DNA of 64,000 bases from Corythucha ciliata (taxonomy: Eukaryota; Arthropoda; Insecta; Hemiptera; Tingidae). The notes beneath the pieces are model-generated. The model searched no databases. It was not told the origin of the DNA and saw nothing but the letters and a program-made list of their open reading frames with translations. This document shows, one piece after another, positions 35,253-46,638 of the stretch. Within the stretch, counting starts at the first letter, position 1; each line of letters starts with the position of its first letter. Both the position numbers and the translations under genes were made by a program. Where the stretch lies: positions 23,785,009 through 23,849,008 of the forward strand of contig CM075938.1 of NCBI GenBank assembly GCA_038030265.1. Direction: 5' to 3'.

Positions 35253-35660
35253 TCTCGAATTTACTAGGTGGTGAGATTTCAAGAGATAATTCGCGGTCCT
35301 TCGTATTCAGTAGGCAGCTAGACAACGGTGTGGAACAGGCGGTAAACCTTTGAGCGGCTTATTCATTATACATATATTTATTATGAATTTTATTTCTATT
35401 TTCAAATGTAGTGATTCACACCCACAACATATTTTTCTTGACGGGGATGTTTCTGACTCCCACCTATTTTGATTAATTTTATCACCTATTGACATAAGTA
35501 AGGACTTTTTGTGCTTGTTTTTTGTTATTAATATTTTTGTAACGATGCCTTGTGTGTGTTAGGTCTGAGGATGATGTATAAAATACATTGAAAACCGGTT
35601 CACCGAGTCGAAATAATAAAGGTGTAATCTCAGTGAGTAGACAAGTCGTTATTCTTCAAG
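35067..35660 (+). repeat. Penelope right arm (coding end plus 3' region)
   Basis: Forms the long inverted repeat with 34111-34677. Includes the ORF end (stop 35250-35252), an AT-rich 3' region, the hammerhead-like motif and the terminal words GGTGTAATCTCAGTGAGTAG. Confidence 0.9.
35565..35609 (+). ncRNA. Hammerhead-ribozyme-like motif, right arm
   Basis: CTGAGGA (35565-35571, fits CUGANGA) is followed by a 6 bp hairpin ATGTAT/ATACAT (35574-35588), GAAA (35590-35593), a short CGG-TTCA-CCG hairpin, and GTC (35607-35609). That is the order of a type I hammerhead core. Known: Penelope-like elements often carry minimal hammerhead motifs in their terminal repeats. Against it: helix III has mismatches near the core, and I could not find a convincing helix I. 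Confidence 0.45.
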
Positions 35661-35849
35661 TATACGTACAGCTCACAATTCTATCCTGCATAACGTAATG
35701 AGTTTAAAGGAGACGTAAAGGTTAAGGTTGGTTTCTGAATACGGGCCTGAGTCTCTATAGTGTTCATTGTAGCGGCCACTCTTTCCCGTCTCGTTGAAAA
35801 GTGCTCGGTCTGCCTGAGAAATTGATAATTCGAGACCCCTAGCCAAATA

Positions 35850-36800
35850 ACATGATTTTTGGAAAAATGGTTTTTGGAGACACGGCTGAATTTTGTTCAT
35901 AAAACGTCTGATGTTGTGAACATTTTTCTACTTTTGGGGGAAATTTCTGTTTTTTCGGCACTGCGACTGCCGATATTTCACTCTTATTCACTATTTTAGC
36001 CGCGGACTTACTCAAAAGATATAGCACTCGATAGAACCCAAAAATTGGTTGCTAACGAGCCAGATCCGAAAAATTTGAGTTTTGAACGGGTCATACCGCC
36101 GGAGTTGCTATTTATTCAGGAGCCCATAAGCGAAATTGGTTCTCGAATTAACCAAAACTGCAAATTTTGGGTTCTTCAGGAGCTGAATCCGTGGAAAGCT
36201 TCGAAAGAACCCCATCCACGGAATCGCTATTGTGACTATGAGGCCTGAAACGTGTGAAATTGTTTTTTTGAACCCCGCGAGATTGCACTTTAGAAGGGGC
36301 CAACCCAGTAAAAATTGTTTTGTTTATGGAGCAAGGCGAAATCGAATTGTTTTACGTGCAAAAGCCGTGAAATTGGGTTCTGTGAGTGCAAAGCCCCTTA
36401 CCCTTGAAATTGACCCTTTGGGGTGCAGGACTGAAAAATTGGCTTTCAGAGTGAGCAAAACCCTCGAAATCGGGTTCTATAAGATCCAAAGCCGTAACAT
36501 TTGGGTGCTTAAACCCGAAATATGTTTTTTTAAAGGGCCGAATCTCGGAAATTTAGGTTCACAGTGGGTGAAAACCACCCACTGCCATCGACAACCAAGA
36601 CCAAGATCAAAATACCTCAGGAATCAACTGTTTGTCTCCCCGGTGGGTTTTTTGTCAAACCCGTGAAATTTGGTTCTGTGAGATCTCCAAATCCCCGAAA
36701 TTTGAGTTTTGAAAGCGCTAACCCCACGAAATTCATTTTTAAGAGTGCCAAATGGACGAAATTTGGGTTTGGAGGGGTGAAAGGTCATTGTAAGAAGTTT
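35850..36800 (+). repeat. Degenerate ~32 bp repeat array, family C
   Basis: Units of the type 'ccgaaatttgggttttgaaagagcgaa' recur about every 32 bp from 36040 to 36780, more weakly from 35850. Matches the array at 46050-47960 in the opposite orientation. ORFs here (36045-36248, 36232-36666) repeat the words NLSFE and LEIGF because of the repeat, and are not taken as genes. Confidence 0.6.
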
Positions 36801-37319
36801 TCTGACTGAATACGCTATTTATGACTGATATTTCCGGTATGGCTTTTGCTATGAACCCAAACGACATAGTTATTACTCAAATAAACTAATTGTTAATCTG
36901 GTGTGGCTTATAACTTGCCGTTTAAATAAAACTGCGCCTTTCGGCCACAAAAAATGGGAAAATTGACATAGAAACAAAGAGAATTTCATGAAGATACTGT
37001 AAATTTTGTGAAGAGCCATTTCTTTTGTCCTCAAAAATGGTAATTTAGCACATGCGTAATTGCGTATACATAGTTTAATCGAAACACGATATTTGAGCAT
37101 TGAGGGGGAGGGGTAAAATCACTACAATTGCGTTGTAATTACACTAACCAACTCGCTTCTTTTTGCCCTAGGAGTCCCCCCCTCCTTTATGGACCCGTGT
37201 TTTTTTCGTATCCGCCGTGTGAACACGGTGGGTGGTGGAATCTGCTGAAACCAGCGACCACGTCAAATACGCGTTTTTATACTTTGAAGAGGCGCTGGAG
37301 ATCACTCTGCTGAGTTTTG

Positions 37320-37390
37320 AGCTGGAAATCCGAGAATTGGCAATTTCTCAATTTTAGCTTCGAATGACCAATTTTCTACGAATGAGCGCT
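37320..37390 (+). repeat. Family B repeat remnant
   Basis: Two or three units ('caatttctcaattttagcttcgaatga', 'ccaattttctacgaatgagcgct'). Same words as at 1620-1765 and 26375-26690. Confidence 0.45.
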
Positions 37391-39249
37391 GTTTCTAGGC
37401 TCTTTCATATGTTTGGACATTCTCCCCCCAATCGACTGTTGAGGATGCTCACCCGCTTCCCCCTCAGAATTGTTGTACAGAATACGGCCTGTATATTAAG
37501 AACATGTAGTTTAATTTTTCAGAGATCCGTCATAATGAATCTCAGGCTCTGTGATCAAGTAATTGAATGATAAAGCTTGATTTTGGTGAGCGCTCTGTTA
37601 AACAGTAAAACCTTCAATCAGTAAAAATAAGGGAAAGAATTTCACCCTCACCATTCCATTTCTTTTGCCCACCCTCCGAAACTTCCACTTAATGAGAAAT
37701 GAGTGGCTCACAGTCACACTCTCTTTCTCACACTTCTCCTTCTCCATTTTCCATTGCACTCTCTCTCATTAACCTGCTCGTAATTGGATTTATAAAAGGC
37801 CATTGCCTGCGAGCTACGGTGCTCCTTCCAAGGTAATGGAGTGGGAAGGTTTTTGAAGCTCGAGTACCACCGAGGAGTGTCTGGCCTGGGAGGCACGGTT
37901 GGTTCCAAATCAGACCGTCTTAGTTGTTTGAAGAGTGAGATCCAGGGTGCTGAGTCATTGGGGTGGGGGGGGGTGGCAGATAATTAGTGCAGCCTTTTTA
38001 AGCTTCATAACTCAGTCGTACCTTAAAATGAAATCTGGCGCTCACAGGCTGATAATAAAGCAAAAAGCCTTCCACTCCCCTTCAGTTCCATTTATAGGAG
38101 CTCCCTGACGCTCTCTTTGCGTGTCAGAAGTCGTTTGAAGTAAACTGCTATCGCTAAATTAGGCGAGAAGTGGGTTAAGATTGAAATAAATTTTACAAAT
38201 GGCGTAAGCTGTATTTGTAATTTGGTCCAGCCTTAATGCTGCAGTATTTCGTTCTTTTTATTCGCTGGGGAGAACTTTATAATTGAACTTACTTTCCGCG
38301 TTGTTCGAAGAGATTTCCCGAAGGAATGTGTTGAAAAAAGTGGCTGAGAAGATGCAGTAGGATGGGAGGGAGGGTCTACGACGTTTTCAATTTAAATTTT
38401 AAAACTGTACAAATATGTACGTAGATAGAACAGTTCTTCAGCTATAATTCAAGTTGTTTCTCCTCTTTCTCCTTAGTAACATTAAAAGGATGGATGTTAT
38501 ACCTTCAGCCTTCATGACGTTAACCTAAACATGTTTATATCGTTCCGTTTTGTTCACTTAACAGGTACAAAGCATTCTTTAACCCCTTCCATTCCTCTTT
38601 TATGTTAGCCTTTCAAAAAATGCGTTTGGTGGTGAAAAGTTTGGTCGCTTTTGCACGAACCCCTACTAATCGATATTCCTGGAAGGAAATTTCCTGTTGT
38701 GATGATGATGATCGTCACGTTTTATTTATAGGTGAAGTAGCGCCTCACAGCTTATTGAAAACTCGAACTCGTTCAAAATAACTTTGTTTGGCCCTCCCGA
38801 CATTGTCGGAAAATCACAAAATACCCACATTTTCTAGTCATAAAAGACGAAAAGGAAATTTCTTGTTATCAGCCCCCAAGACTCTCTTCCCCTTTCCCCT
38901 TGTCCTTTCAAAACTTTTCATTTCACTTCCCGAGCTTTTGAACGAGAACCCCCCAGGAGGTATCAGAGCTTTCTCCACCTGGCTGCACCCTTTCCCCCCC
39001 AAACACTTCATCATCCCTACTACTTTCAACCTTCGGGGGCGTAAACTGTCACGTCTTATCGTGTGGTATATCTTTTACAGCAGTTCGCCCCCCTTTTCAA
39101 CTTTGTGTTTTTTATTTTAAAAACGAGCCTCGCCCCTCGCATAGACGCGTAAAAACGAAGTAAAAATGTATCCCTGTTCTCCCCCTCCCACTCGCTCTCG
39201 CTCCTTCAAAGAACCATTTCATACAGTTGTTTTTGTGGTTTTCTTCCAC

Positions 39250-39268
39250 CGCCGCCGCCGCCGCCGCC
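39250..39268 (+). repeat. (CCG)n microsatellite
   Basis: Six consecutive CCG triplets. Confidence 0.85.
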
Positions 39269-40859
39269 GACCCCCACAAAAAACCCCCTTCGCGTTGTCA
39301 TAAACGACCTAATTTTACAGCTCTCCAACGCTCTCGCCGCGGCATTATTTACGACGATCCCTTTTATACGTTACTGTGTAGAGTAGTTTCTGCACACGTT
39401 GTACGAAAACGTGCTTGTTTCACTTTAATGCTTCAAATTAGGCCGTCAGACCCCACCACCACGCTCCATCGACTACTCTTTTTGGCTGTCTGAAGTAATC
39501 ACATTCGTTTTATGAAAACTAATGGCCGTTATGGTGGGATATTGAACAGTCACGGGGGGTGTAAATGAGAAAACTTATCTGGTACCACTTTCCTGAGTAG
39601 AGTACACCGTTTTCCTTGGGTTTACAATGCCTGGATCTGAACAATCAGATTTTAGAGGCAGAATTTACAGTTTCTTGACGGATTGTCTAATTTATCTTTC
39701 CGGGATAGCCGAGCAGCGCGTGGATTCCAGATTCTGGCTGTTGGGTCCCATGCCGCGATAAACAGTTCGCGTACGGCGCGTGGTTTTGATGCTCGTGTGG
39801 AGGCAGACCATTGGGATGCACTGGAGTCTCATGGAGGCATGCAGGGGCTGTCTTCTCCTCCACATAGTGTGAATTGGTTCTAGCGTCCTGTTACTCGCTA
39901 GTGCGTGGTATTAGGTCGCGTTGGAACTCATGTCCTGCAGTACACGTGTTCATGCTTACTCCAAGATATCTTTCTCAGTCATCGCTGCTCGAGCGGCAGT
40001 TCCGTGGGAAGACAAGTGGGTCGTTGAAAACTGTGCGGATGAGTGTTTTTTGTTGTTTTTTTTTTTTTTTTTTTTTACTTTCAACGGCGACACATTTTCT
40101 TTTTCCCCAGAATCATTTGAAGTTAAGAGCCTTCCCCCCCTCACAACAGTTCAATTCGACACACTTCGCTGCTATTTATTTACGGCTGAATACATCCTCA
40201 AGCCTCCACTTGTCGTTTCGTTCTCGTTGAAATTTCCGCTCACGTAGAGCCCCGGTTTCTTTGGCAATATTGTCCTCGATGACCCACCTTGTATTCAATA
40301 GCCTTTTCTTTTTTATATCATAGATTTTTCGTTAACTTTTACTATAGCGATAGCCTGAGGTTCCGTCCTACCTGAACGGGAGACGCGTGATTTCAACGTT
40401 AAAGTGTCTTGAGCGGGAAACGCCTATAGTATTGTTCTATGTGTTTTTCGTGAAAAAAGCACGCCCGTTGCAAACGCTAAGCCCGCTCTAGTCGCTAAAA
40501 TCATAGCGGACACGTGGTAAGAACATATGCTAAGGACACAGGGTTATTATACAGTGAGTTGAGTGTTGTACGAAAGGGGCTAGCTCGTTGGCGTTTTTTT
40601 TTTTTTTTTTTAAAGCTGTGAAAAGTATCGATTTTCTTGTCTTATTACGCATATTTTCTCGTTCATCAAACTTGTTCCTTCAATTCAAGTTTGAAAAAGA
40701 CCCTTTCTACCTCCCCACCGCCATCCCAATCAGTCTACCCCTCGTTCCTAACTCAATTGTTAATTGACCCTATATATCTGCACTCTGTCATGCTGTCTCT
40801 CAGTTCGATCGATAAACTCCCCACCCCCCACCACAACTCCAGCTAACCCTCACTTTCGT

Positions 40860-41930
40860 GTGAATGGCTACAAACCTTTCACGGGGTTCGTTTCCCCTAT
40901 CGGGCGGGTCCCCCGGGTTGCGGATGGGGGACGCCACCATCGGGCCGGCCCCCTCCCTGATACGGTGCGATGGTGGGTTGGGTCGGAATAAGGCGCACCG
41001 TGTGCGGTGGGGAGTCCGTTATCGGACACACTCATTGGATATGGGGGCCGAATACGACCCCATGGACAAACAACGGCTTGGGGGCTGTCCTGAGTCAGGG
41101 ACAAAAGGGGGTAGCGTCTCCCACCTCCTCCAGCTATCCTCCCGCCCCCCAAGACAAGGTGTTTGGTTCCGTACCTAAGGTCTGCGTGGTACAGGGGGCA
41201 AAGTGTGCTTTATGTGCTTTAAACGGACCCACAGGGCACCGGCCGATCCCCTGGTGTAATAGGCTTACCGCACACCTCGGCGCTAACGGCTTGCACGGCT
41301 CTGCCGGCGGTGGACTTATATTACCATGGCTTCTGGCTGGAACCTGAAGGGCTCACCCAGAAGTTTATATGAAAAACTTGGAGGGGGCTCAGAGAACGAG
41401 AGAGAGAGTCACAGGTTGCTCCGTCCGTGGAAACCACCGAGGTCAAACATGGCATTGATGGGATCAGGGACGTACTTGTGGAGGGTAGTTCTAAGGAGCA
41501 CACCCGCCGAGGGTAGTTTAAAAAAAAAAAAAAAACATACCCCCGGTGGGCAGTTCTAAAGAACACATCCCAGTGCAGGGGCTTATCTCTTCGAGTGCAA
41601 CGCACTCGGCACGCGCTTGGCTCGTCATCCGTGGCACTCACGTGCTCAAGGGCCCAGTTAGCGATTAACTCTTATCGCTTCTAAGAAGCGACGACCTCTA
41701 ACCTTATTAAGAGGAGAGAGCAATCTTCGCATGATCAGCATTTTTGGGCTTCACACGCCTGATATGTTCCGGCCAGCGAGACTCTAGCTGAGGACCTCCT
41801 CAACCTCATACGGTGCGGTGAGAGGGACTCAAGACTAGATCAACCGATCCAAGAGCGGCACAATAATCCACTTAGGATTCCGTGCCTGGGGCGTGTGCCA
41901 TGCCCCTGCGTTTGGGTAGTGGAGGTTTAA
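40860..41930. other. GC-rich block, probable mobile-element fragment of unknown type
   Basis: About 1.1 kb of markedly higher GC than its surroundings, with abrupt edges. It contains runs such as CGGGTTGCGGATGGGGGACG (40915) and CTGTCCTGAGTCAGGGACAA (41084), and an A15 run at 41521. Overlapping ORFs on both strands (up to 125 codons) show no recognisable domain. It resembles the GC-rich 5' regions of non-LTR elements in composition only. It ends about 250 bp before the Ig exon acceptor. Confidence 0.35.
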
Positions 41931-42016
41931 AAAAAGTTGAAGTGACTCTGTTAACCCCCCCCCCCTTTCGTTTCTGAAATTTCACAATTTACCAACGCTT
42001 TGTCATTGTCATAGCC

Positions 42017-42017
<1 letters not shown>

Positions 42018-42056
<39 letters not shown>
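42018..42056 (+). repeat. A39 homopolymer
   Basis: Uninterrupted A run about 130 bp upstream of the exon acceptor. No element body with target duplication was recognised. Confidence 0.9.
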
Positions 42057-42058
<2 letters not shown>

Positions 42059-42188
42059 GGGAAATTTTTTAGGTGACAGCCCGTCACCACCACCACATTT
42101 TTTCATCGATTAACATCTTTTACCTATTATTATTAATATCATTATCACTATACATGTACATTACATATCTATTTTTTCGTCTGTTCAG

Positions 42189-42323
42189 CATCAGGCCAAC
42201 AGCAGTACATGAGAGTCAAACCAAAGGACACTAAAGTTCACGAGGGCGGTGAAGTTATTTTACAGTGCGAAGTGGCTCACCTCGCTGGACAGGTGCAATG
42301 GACGAAAGACGGCTTTGCTTTGG
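42189..42323 (+). CDS. Nephrin/Sticks-and-stones-like Ig domain, first half (internal exon)
   Basis: Internal coding exon of a probable Nephrin-family adhesion receptor (Drosophila Sticks and stones / Hibris, vertebrate NPHS1), a plasma-membrane Ig protein used in myoblast fusion and slit-diaphragm-type contacts. Seen: an open frame with a short lead, then the first half of an Ig domain. It has the B-strand Cys in ILQCEV, the core Trp in VQWTKDG, and the ending GFAL before a split Gly. A pyrimidine-rich tract and CAG precede the exon; the donor is G|GTGAGT at 42323/42324, phase 1, which is usual for Ig exons. Two acceptor AGs lie 6 nt apart (exon start 42189 or 42195), both in phase. The next exon completes the domain. 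Known: insect SNS-type proteins share the WTKDGFALG stretch. Inferred: orthology to sns/hbs/nephrin rather than to Kirre/Rst, which is related. The signal peptide and transmembrane exons are outside the window. Confidence 0.85.
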
Positions 42324-44759
42324 GTGAGTTTTGAAAATTTAATTTAAATTTCTAGTTTTAAAGTCATTTTGATGTATAAGGGGGGGGATGCGTCTATTAA
42401 AGAGCCTACAAAACGTCTCTGCCTCGTCTCATCTTTCCTTCCTTGCGAAGTGAGGTATGGGGACGAGGATTAGGTAGGCTGTAAATTCTGTTTTCTTGTT
42501 CTTCGTATATCTCAAACTCTCTTTCTCACTCACCGTCCCACTCGCTCTCTCCCTCTTCTATAGTGTATTTCGCCCTCAGACCTATAAAGACTATAAACCC
42601 CCCCCCTCCACACACACACGCGCACACAATGCTGCTGTACCGCTTCGCAACCCCCTGACATTCCTGTTCTGTCGGTGTATTTGTATTAAATGCCCCCTTT
42701 TATTTTGAAACGAGAAGAAAGAGGGATGGATGAGCAGGGGTTGGAAGAACGCTTTTTATTAAGTCTGAAGTAAAATAAAGGCTCAGTGGTGGGGGTAACG
42801 AAAAGACGACGACGACGACAACACTGCCGTTTTACAGTCGTCCGTTCGGAGAGGCCTGTGTGCTGTGTGTCCATTAAATCTTCAGTGTTCGTGTAGGGCT
42901 TACCGAAACCCCACCTCCCATCACCCTTTACTGGGAGTATCTTTTTATTCTAAACACGTAGCGCTAAATTTTCAATTCTTCTACTTCGCCTTGTCCTTCA
43001 CCTTCACCCTTTTCTGGTTCGTTAATGAGAACGTTTATTTAACCATAATGCCCCTTTCTGTAAAGCTGAATAGTTGGTAGTCGGGTGAGGGTTTTTTTTA
43101 AACTCTCCTCGTTATTTTTTCCTTCTTTAAACAATGGTGAATTGGTGATATGGGGGGAGGTGGAGTATGGGTCGGAAAAAAGAGAGAAGAATTTCGTTGT
43201 CGTCAAGACTTGTCATCAGACGTTCCTCCACTCCCCCTAAGCATCTCTCGTTTCTTTACTCTGTTCTTCAACATGGGGCATATCTGTTTGTCTGCATTCA
43301 CGGTTTTGTGAATTTAGGGCACGGCGAGTAACGTTGATGGAAGGGAGGTTCGTATATAGAGTCACATTTCAAGAGAAGGATCCGCTAGTGATGGGCTGAG
43401 GGGAATTTTTGTATACGTGTTGCAAAGGAACTGGCGGAGATGTGACGTGTGTGTGTGTGGGAGGGGGGGGGGGTTTGGAGTGTTGGGTTAGGGTGGGGGA
43501 GAGGGGAATTAAATTTGCATGTATATAAATACGTGACAGTGAGGTGTGGCGGATATACGGTCGCGAAACGGGTTGACGGCGGCCGTGCGGGGGAAAGGGA
43601 TCATCTCGCGAATTATAAACAAGAGCTCTACTACCCCATTGAAATGATTGTCAAGCGTAAGCGGTTTCTCCCTCTCCCTCTTCCTCTCCTCTTTATTTTT
43701 CAAACTGTATACCAATCATTAAACTTCAAAATCTCTACATTTCAAAGTGTTAATGATGTTAACCTAGTTTTGATTATGTCTCAAATGACGCTCTTACGCC
43801 TTCCCCTCCTGTGCTCTACAAATTTGCTGTTCCCCCTCCCATCCAGATTACAAACAGCCGCAATTTCCCGACTTTATCGTCAATTTTCAAACAGGACCTA
43901 GGGGAGCAGTTTAACTCTCTCACACACTCTCCTCTTCTCCTCGACCTCTTTCTATCTCTCGCACAATATTCACGAGTTGTTGACTTGCACCACACTGCAA
44001 TGTCCGTTTGTGAGAGTGTGCACGTGAAACATAATGCGTCGCCCTTCTCCCCAACCCACCACCATCACCCTTGAACCAGCCCATTTCCCTTCAGCTCAAT
44101 GTTCAATCAGTCAAATACCGCCTCCTGCTGGGGCAATAATCGTAATGAGTTCTCTGGCCCTGGGCTGCTGGATGTGACAGTATGGAAGCGCTCAACTCTG
44201 GGATTGGTTATGGGGTGGCTAGAGACTGTGGATGGGGGGGAGGGATGTGTACATTCGAACCATCACCCCTCCTCCACTGCCTTCCCTTTCCTTTCTCACA
44301 AACGTCATTGTGGTCCTTTCATTTCATTGTGTTTAACGATTACGTTTTCAACGATAGCGTGAGCGTGATGGTGTCCCCAGCCTGGCCTTCCGCACCTCCT
44401 CCCCCCAGCCTGCCGACGTAGTACACGTTTATCAGCTTTTCGAGTGCTCACCTTCCTTCCATCACACTCTGTGATAATCCCGTAGGAGGACGTATGAAAT
44501 TATGTGCCGTACATATGGATGAAGGTAAAAGGGGGGAGGGTATGAAATGAGTGTTAAATGAAAATGGACAATCGTGTGAAATTAGTCTCTTGAGAGCCAC
44601 TTGAGCAAGTTTCAAGGATGATGTTCATTAGGAAGTACGAGGGTTTTTTATCGTTGCATTTAAAACTTTTTGAATCAACTTCTGATTTAATGCTTGTGAA
44701 TCTGGCACAACAAATACAGAGAGATTAAACGGAAACTGTCCTATTCCTTTGACCGTTTT
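42324..44759. other. Unique intron DNA, no gene seen
   Basis: Pyrimidine-rich and homopolymer-rich DNA with C and G runs (42599, 43466). ORFs such as 43449-43901 have no domain features. Confidence 0.45.
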
Positions 44760-45960
44760 CTTACGTTTGTTCTGCCAAAATTTTCGTTTGATTAGGTACC
44801 TTTTCAAATACGATTTTCTAGAAAACTAAGTTCACGCAATCCGATACGTCAGGCGGATCGTTTGTTTAACAAGCTAGCCTTTCACAATATCGTTTGTTTG
44901 GAAAAAATAATCGCTTGTTCAGCATCTAATCATAAAATTTGCCACGACCAAGTGTGCGCGGCCAACTTCTCGCAGCTAGAGACCCCGAATGTCGTTTGTT
45001 CTGCCAGAATAATCGTTTGTTTAGCCGAGCAAGATGCACGTCAACTTGAACCGACCAATAACATAAAGCTCCAAATCGGCCCTATTCGTTTGTTTACGTT
45101 TTTTTCTGCCAAAATGTGTGTTTCTTTAATGATACTTTGTTTAATAACATAGAGGAGTGCAGCTATTTTCACGCAACCGATCCACTAACGGAATCGTTTG
45201 TTTAGCGCCATTTCTAGTTTCAATATCGTTTATTTAGCCAAAATTGTAATTTTTTAGCGTTTCAAACCCATTGAACACGAACAAACTTGGGTGCGGCCAA
45301 CTTCACACCACCCAACCCATGAACCAGTTCGTTTGTTAAGCGGCATATTTGGTCGTAAAATAGCTTGTTTATGTTTGTTCAGTCAAAACAATTTTCGTTT
45401 GTTTAGCATTTCGAAACACCCCCCATTACCCGACCCATGGACAAAATAGTTTGTTTAGCAGCTAGTTGTAAAACCATTTGTTTAGCCTTCAACATTAGTT
45501 AAGACTACTTCGGGTTCTCAATAAACGGTAATTTTGGCTAAAGAAACTATGTTACGACCAGATATGGTGTAAAACAAACGATTCCGTTCATAGGTCGGTT
45601 TACGTAAAGTTGGCCGCACCCATCAATGATTCATTAAAAACTTACGCCGCGAAATGCGAAAGAAACGAACATAGCAGCTTTAAAAAAAATAAACAAACGA
45701 TTTTGCATCTAGGTATACCGCTAAACAAACAATTCGTCCATGGAACAGGTTTCTTGGTACTTGAAGCTGACCACACTCATTAATGTTCTTCAAAAAATGT
45801 AGTTTCGAAATTCTTAACAAACGATGTACTGTCAGAATCGGATCTGTCGGGTTTCGTGAAGTTGGCCTCGCACACTTGTTCACGGCAAATTTAGCGACTC
45901 GGGAGGCCAAACAAACCAAAATTTTGGCAAAACGAACGTGAACAAACGAACGGGACCTTT
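44760..45960. repeat. Inverted repeat array, family D (CGTTTGTTTAGC words)
   Basis: In the left half (44760-45490) CGTTTGTTTAGC-type words recur on the + strand with GTGCGGCCAACTTCACG-type words. In the right half (45540-45960) the same words appear in reverse complement. Examples: 44936-44975 pairs with 45855-45892, and 45290-45326 pairs with 45585-45619. This makes a degenerate palindrome centred near 45435. Confidence 0.6.
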
Positions 45961-46345
45961 TTCCTTGAATTACGGTCTTGGTTACGCCCATGGCTGGAAT
46001 CTACAGATTTAATCTATTTGGACCCTAATTTTGTATAATAATCTGGCTCTTAATGAAAACGATTTTGCACGTTCTGAATTCCAAATTTTGCAAATTATTG
46101 ATCACGGAACATAATTCTACGGGATTTACTCGTTCAAAAAGCCAATTTCACAGGATTCACTTCTTAAAAAGCAAATTTCGATGGGTTTTATCCATTCATA
46201 CAAGAGATTCCGCTGGTCCTAATCTCACGGCTTTGACACTAACAGAACCCAATTTCATCGTTTTGGCTAATTCAATAATCCTTCTTTCTAAAGGTGGAAT
46301 TCCCGGAGTGTTGGTTCCTTTTAAAGAGCAATATCGCGGGTCTGA

Positions 46346-46638
46346 TAATAATAATAATAATAATTAGTGAGCACCGGGTTTCGAACCCGGCAGGCGCCAA
46401 AGCCTCCTTTGGGCTCATACGCCGTACCCTGATCCAACTGTGCACTTCACACCCGTACTACGCGGGCGTTTCGGTCGGTGCGCGGTTTGTTGAACGCACA
46501 GCGCCGGGAACGCCCACACGAAGCCGAGTGTCCCGTGTCACAGTTCGCCGCTGCCTTGTAGTGAAATGGGCAATAGCTAGATTCGAACCCAGGCCCGCTG
46601 GGTTGCGAAGCGAGTATTATATCCATTACACCACCGAG
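46346..46638 (-). mobile_element. Dimeric tRNA-derived SINE
   Basis: Flanked by the 10 bp target duplication GCGGGTCTGA (46336-46345 and 46639-46648). Read on the - strand: a first tRNA-like unit with A box TGGTGTAATGG (46623-46633) and B box GGTTCGAATCT (46579-46589); a ~130 bp linker; a second tRNA-like unit with A-box-like TTGGATCAGGG (46427-46437) and B box GGTTCGAAACC (46377-46387); then an (ATT)n 3' tail. The boxes would be the internal RNA polymerase III promoter. Neither unit has a clean 7-base anticodon loop, so they are not scored as tRNA genes. Inserted into the family C array. Confidence 0.85.

Larger units (their letters stand above)
34112..35701 (+). mobile_element. Penelope-like element in palindromic arrangement
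   Basis: Bounded by an exact 13 bp direct repeat GTTTAAAGGAGAC (34099-34111 and 35702-35714), read as the target duplication. Left arm 34111-34677 is the inverted copy of right arm 35067-35660, about 570-600 bp, with a centre of about 390 bp. The + strand of the centre and right arm encodes the C-terminal GIY-YIG-type endonuclease region of a Penelope-like retroelement followed by its 3' non-coding part. The left arm is a reversed copy of that 3' part. An extra 41 bp lies between the right arm and the right target repeat. Penelope elements are known for 5' truncated copies carrying inverted partial duplications. The reverse transcriptase is absent. Confidence 0.85.
36801..40855. other. Unique intron-like DNA, no gene seen
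   Basis: Contains a short family B remnant (37320-37390), (CCG)n at 39250-39268, T runs (40053, 40596) and AT-rich sequence. A moderately GC-rich stretch at 39700-40020 has no ORF or repeat signature I can name. Confidence 0.45.

Noticed and set aside
36045..36809. ORFs with repeated protein words (NLSFE, KFIF)
   Set aside because: The repetition is produced by the family C DNA repeat and the frames change from unit to unit.
39700..40020. Possible tRNA-derived SINE start (TAGCCGAGCAGCG resembles an A box)
   Set aside because: No B box at the right distance, no tail with target duplication.
46579..46633. Possible functional tRNA gene on the - strand
   Set aside because: A and B boxes are present but the anticodon arm does not give a 7-base loop, and the unit sits inside a SINE with target duplications.
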